Source of the DNA: Delphinus delphis
Lineage: Eukaryota; Chordata; Mammalia; Artiodactyla; Delphinidae
Reading direction: 5' to 3'
Length of the DNA stretch: 64,000 bases
NCBI RefSeq assembly: GCF_949987515.2
Contig: NC_082687.1
Coordinates: forward strand, 122,865,838 to 122,929,837
In this document: in pieces, positions 59,360 to 64,000 of the stretch
How the letters are laid out: every line of letters starts with the position of its first letter
How positions within the stretch are numbered: the first letter of the stretch is position 1
The notes under the pieces: generated by a model
Seen by the model: only the letters and a program-made list of their open reading frames with translations
Told to the model about the DNA's origin: nothing
Database searches by the model: none
Made by a program: the position numbers and the translations under genes

Positions 59360-62300
59360 ACAAGGCCTTAGAAAAGTTAATTTTAATTTCTCAAAATGGT
59401 TTTCCTCTTATGACATTCCAGATTTTACAATCAATTTCTAAAAAATAAAAATGTGCTGAACAAAGAAAAGGAACTTTTTCAGGCATATCACAAAAAGAAA
59501 AATTAATAAGGATTAAACATTTTTCACACGTTGTTCAAAAGTACATATTTTGATTTTGTTCTCACTTAAGTAATGTTAAATTATAGTATGAAACCCACCT
59601 TAGTAACTACTCTTCAAAAGCCACATTATCCATAATTACTGGAATTAAATTAACATTAGCTGACTGCTATTGTATATAAATTAATTATTTTTTTCTGTTT
59701 CTCTGAGTTCTATGAATTACATTGTATAATCTCCTTTCTCTCAAGGGACAAAGGGTGTCACAGTGAAAATAACTGTGGCCTAGAAACAAACAAACAAAGC
59801 TTTAATTTATTATAGAGCATACTTATTTAGGGAGCTGTATTGTTATAAAATCCTGAGTTTCCTTGTGCCCAATGTCTGCAAATTGAAAATGTCATCGAAT
59901 ACTAATTTCAGTAGAAACTGAGGTTTCTAAATACAAAGCAGCATTTACCTTCCATGAATTCTTATAACACTGTTAAAATGTTGTACGGAATTCTCATTTC
60001 TTTCTCCCTTATTTGATTACCTGTGTACTCCGTGTTTCATTTATTTTGTTCTTATTTCCTCCTGAGCATGGTTTAGTCAATTGATGTCTCACAGTAATTA
60101 CAACTACACCTGAGGAGCCCACTATGGGGAAGAAAGAAAACAGTTGGTTCAAGTGATATTTGAAACACAGTATATAAAACACATGAACAAAAATGCCACA
60201 GCTTCTGTTGCTGAAGCTTCTCTCTTGGGTGTAGGTGACAGTAGAAGGAGACTTGGGAAGCTGGAGAATTGGGAGGGCTACGCCTTTCACACTGCCTATT
60301 GGACCCCTTTTGCACCCAACACAGCCTCTTATGAGTCCGGGCTATGGAGCAAACCCTTGGCTTGATGTCTGCTCTCATCTCACATCTTTCTTTAAAAATC
60401 TCTTTGCCACTCTACCAAGTTGCTCAAGTTTTCTGAATGATGGTGTCTTAATCCTCCGAATGACTGAGAGACTTCATTAAACAGAATATATTAAAACACA
60501 AATGTACACTGTAAAGCAAAATACAAATATATTTAGAGTTGCCTCACAGATACCATACTTTCAACACACCATTCTTGCATGTGTGGATACGTTCTTCTAA
60601 ATGTTTCTAAAGACTAGATAAATCATTTCTCAAGGGAAAAGAGAATAATTTAAAATATCTAATTAGAATTTGCTTCAAAGTAATAAATTATACTCTCCTA
60701 TTTTGATTTTTATGTGTGTAAGGAAGAGTCTAATATAGAAAATGTACAATATAATTCTTACTGAGTTCTCCCTTTCATGACATAATACGTGGTCCATACG
60801 TACAAGAGGGAGAAGATATTTTGAGACGTAGTTACTGTATTTTTTTCTTTTCATTTTGATTAAAGAATATAGATGATTAGGGTATAGTGTCCTCAGACAA
60901 GAAATAAAGCAGGTAGAGATAGGATAGAAGATTTACTGGGGTATTAAAGTGGCTTTGTTGTACATGATGTGATATTAATTAAGACACTAATAAATGTTCT
61001 TCTTCTTGTGAGTTTAAAGACTCAAAAAACGTTGCTCTCAGGCATTGGGAATGAGCTCTTGGGGTCATGCTCTGACTTTTACAACAGCCAATTGCCAATC
61101 CCACGTCTTTGGCTTAAAGCTAGTCTTGATTACTTTGGGTGATTAATCGGTAGACTCTATGAATGACTTCATAGTTGGAGCAGTATCTTTCTGCTCTGAC
61201 ATTGCTTTGGTATTTAGTAAACTGTGAGCTGTTCTTAAAATATTGCCAATGATTCTAAAGAAGCCCAGTGCTAGGATTAAAATATGGGTTTAATATAAAG
61301 ATTTTTTATAACAATTTCTTTATTTACAGTAACGGGAGAGCCAGATCATTGACCCTATTTCCAAAACTTTTCACCCCCTGGTACATGATACATAAATTTA
61401 TTTGTGTAGTTATCCATGCATTAAGCCATGTTACTGGTTAAATTTCAGAATAGGAAGTGAACTGATTCTGATTGCAATCTTTTCATATTAGCCAGATAAA
61501 TCTGATATAGATCAGATTTGATATAGATCAGAACTACAAGCAGAATAGTCTAATGAAAATACCTATCCTTTTATGGAAGATACTTGTGTGATAATATCAG
61601 GTTCTTCTACATTTTAGCCAGACTTGGAAACATGTAAATAAATGGCAGCATATTTTATAATCAGCTATAATATTTCCTCAGTTTTCTGTCATGTCTACTC
61701 AAAGTCTTTCTGTCAGAATTAAGAACTTAGTTTCAGGAGTGGTGAAAAGTGTTATAAGTTTACTTTAGAAAAAATAATTATGAGACAGGTTGTGTTATCA
61801 TCCAAATTTCTGTTGCATCTTCTTGCAACAGACAATCCCTGCAGGAAAACTTTCTCATCTTACTGACATCAGGCTTGGTCGTGTGAGCTCCCTTTGCCTA
61901 TTAAATGTGAACGGAAATAATGACACTTCTCAGCAAACGTTTTAAAGTAGCCCCTAGTTCCATCATCATTCCTTTCTTTCTGCCATGAGAACAGCTCATT
62001 CGAGACAGAGGTGGCACCTTCCACCAGGTATTAGAATGGTGAATACGGAGCAGAGCTGCAATGAGCATTCATGAGAGTGAGGAGAAAAACAAACAAACAA
62101 ACAAAACCTTTCTTTGTTGTAAACCATTGAGATGGGGTGATTTGTTACTGTAACACAGTGTACTGAAACTGACGGATACAGACAAGCTCATGAAACGAAG
62201 GCGAATAGCTCTGAACTTCAAGTTTAATAATGTAAGGTATTCTTAGAACTAATTGCAATGAGGATATTATGTAGTATAGAAATTGCAGAATAACCCTTTA

Positions 62301-64000
62301 TACTCTTTTATCGCTTATATCAGATTATTATTATGAAATATCTTGGCATATAGGTAATGTAAATATATTGATAGAAAATCATAGTTCTACTTTTACCTCC
62401 CAATACATGAGAGCAAGTGAGAATTAATTTGTCTGCATTTTTCAGAGGTACACAGCCATCTGTTGATTGAATTATTAATACTCCCAATGAATCCGTGTGT
62501 TGTTGTTACTTTTCCTTTGATGACAATTAAGAAGCACCAGTTTGTAGACTCTCTTTCTTCCAGTAATATAAGTTTAATTTATTCTCTATCATTAACAATT
62601 TTATTGCAGAGGAACATATTAAAATATTCAACAGAGGGTAATTAGCCTTCTATGTTGTATATGCAGTAATAATGCTTGAAACTACTTTGAAATTTAGTAA
62701 GCTCAGGCTAGAGCAAAACAAACTTGATTGTCTTAACAGTTAATTCAGACAAACCAAGAGACTTACAGTCCCCTATAGACATTTTGTTTTCTCCTCTCAT
62801 ATTGCTCAGTTTTATAATTAATAACAGAATCAAAATTATGGAATTTTCTTTTGCTGAGATAGAAATTTCCCCAGTGGCTCTCAGTAGAGGGTAGAACAAT
62901 CAGCAATGTTCCAGAAAATCTGATAACAGATATTGCCGTTTTAAGAAAACAGAATTTAAAATTGCTAATTAATGTTGTTACTTAAAAGTCAGGGGCATTA
63001 CAGTATCAAAACTAAAAGGCTCAGAACAAAACTTCTCCAAAAGAGTAACTTCAAAATATTTTGATTAACTAGTCTCTGCCTTCTTTTTATAAAAGAGAAT
63101 ACATGGAGCAAAAGACACAATCCTGTTGCCAGCTGATCTTTTTACCCCCTAATTTAGTGGCAAATTAACCTTCTGACTATTTTATTTCCAAGGCACAAAT
63201 ATAATCTGTCAGCTGAAGTTGTATAGCTTGGCAGCAAACTAGATAAATTTTAAATGCATAATTGTACATTTGTTATAATCTTTGAAGGTTTTGGATTCTA
63301 GTATCTTACCCTCAGCTGGACTTCCTGTAGAGAGATGAAATCTTTCTTCCTCCAAACAATTTACAAAGGCCAAAGGTTTCTAAGGAAAAAGAAAATAAAG
63401 CTAAAGAAAACCTGATATTTTGCACAACACTAGTGGAGCATAGAAAAAAAGTTTAGAACAGAACTGAAAATCCATTAAATGATTTGTGTCCCAGGGGATA
63501 ACTATGGCTAGTCTTGAATGCTCAACAGATTTTTCCATTACAGTTTTTTGGGATGTGTATTTTATCTTAATAGTAAAATAGTTCTCTGTGTTCCTGTGAC
63601 TCTCATTAAGCTACTCAAAGAAAACACTTGTTCATTGACCTTTATTCTCCTTAGGTAGAAAAGTCTGGGTTTAAGTTTTTTGTTGTTTGTTTGTTTATAT
63701 ATTTTTTTGTTTTATAGTCATTTTCCATGATCAAGAAGTCATCATAAGTCCCCGTGAACTCTTAATAGAATTTTTAAAAAGATTATAGTATCTTGTTTTT
63801 AGATGGGGGAATATCTGGGAAAATATTATTTTTGTAAGACTAGATCAAGCAAAAAGAGGATCTGAGATTTTATGATTTCATGAGCTTTCATAAACAATCC
63901 TAAGAAAGCTATTCCTAACTTTTAGTTCATTAATAAGAAATAGTATAGTGTGACTTTAATAAATGTAAAAGATTTTAAAGCTAGCAAAAAATGAATGGTA
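59360..64000. other. Intergenic flank right of the L1
   Basis: No gene is supported. The sequence is AT-rich and mostly unassigned. One old retroelement-like 3' end is seen at ~61900-62180, and a 17-bp tandem duplication at ~61497-61535. A short moderately GC-richer stretch at 60220-60370 has overlapping short frames but no recognisable protein. Confidence 0.75.
61900..62180 (+). repeat. Old retroelement 3'-end-like segment, family not assigned
   Basis: The end 'tgtaaaccattgagatgggg', 'tgatttgttactgtaacaca', 'gactgatacag'-like (here 'actgacggatacag') matches the tail shared by a dispersed mammalian repeat. An A-rich '(caaa)n' tract lies at ~62085-62105. I cannot name the family with certainty. 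Confidence 0.4.

Noticed and set aside
60144..60480. Small overlapping frames in the right flank as a short gene
   Set aside because: No recognised domain, no splice or promoter signals, and frames on both strands of similar length; they are consistent with chance in a GC-richer patch.

Overview
The window is mammalian nuclear DNA, almost certainly from a cetacean. The pointer to Cetacea is a set of tRNA-derived SINEs that begin with a 'GGGCTTCCCTGGTGG'-type head and carry the CHR consensus. Young copies with long A-tails are present, and no ruminant BovB or Bov-A tails were seen. The left 38.8 kb is the 3' half of one plus-strand gene, FAT4 (protocadherin Fat 4). The remaining 25 kb is a gene-poor flank of old and young transposable elements, as expected for the desert downstream of FAT4 in mammals.

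FAT4 runs from inside a large cadherin-coding exon at base 1 to a TGA at 37627-37629. Nine coding exons can be placed to the base: 1-2043, 11407-11511, 15650-15957, 22089-22174, 23390-23569, 26883-27007, 28677-28894, 32917-33178 and 35765-37629. All have GT/AG boundaries and consistent phases. Together they give about 1,729 codons of uninterrupted frame. They encode the last cadherin repeats, a run of EGF modules, a laminin-G domain, one EGF, a second laminin-G domain, further EGF-like cysteine modules, one transmembrane helix and a ~455-residue cytoplasmic tail. If the gene has the usual 17 coding exons these are exons 9-17. A ~1.16-kb 3' UTR ends near an ATTAAA signal at 38764.

The introns hold MIR, L2, L1 3'-end and MER5A fragments, CHR-type SINEs, simple repeats, and one possible antisense retrocopy. 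The downstream flank (38.8-64 kb) has no recognisable gene. It holds five SINEs outside the L1 or nested in it, a non-autonomous Tigger1 with perfect terminal repeats, an L1MA-type tail, MIR clusters, and a full-length LINE-1 (51808-59343). That L1 has perfect target-site duplications, an intact ORF1, a broken ORF2, and two SINEs nested inside it, each with its own duplication.

I found no previously undescribed biological system. The most useful points are the complete exon model, the weak splice donors of two exons, a SINE sitting 82 bases upstream of a FAT4 exon, the layered L1/SINE insertions, and a 5'-truncated SINE with an 18-bp duplication.
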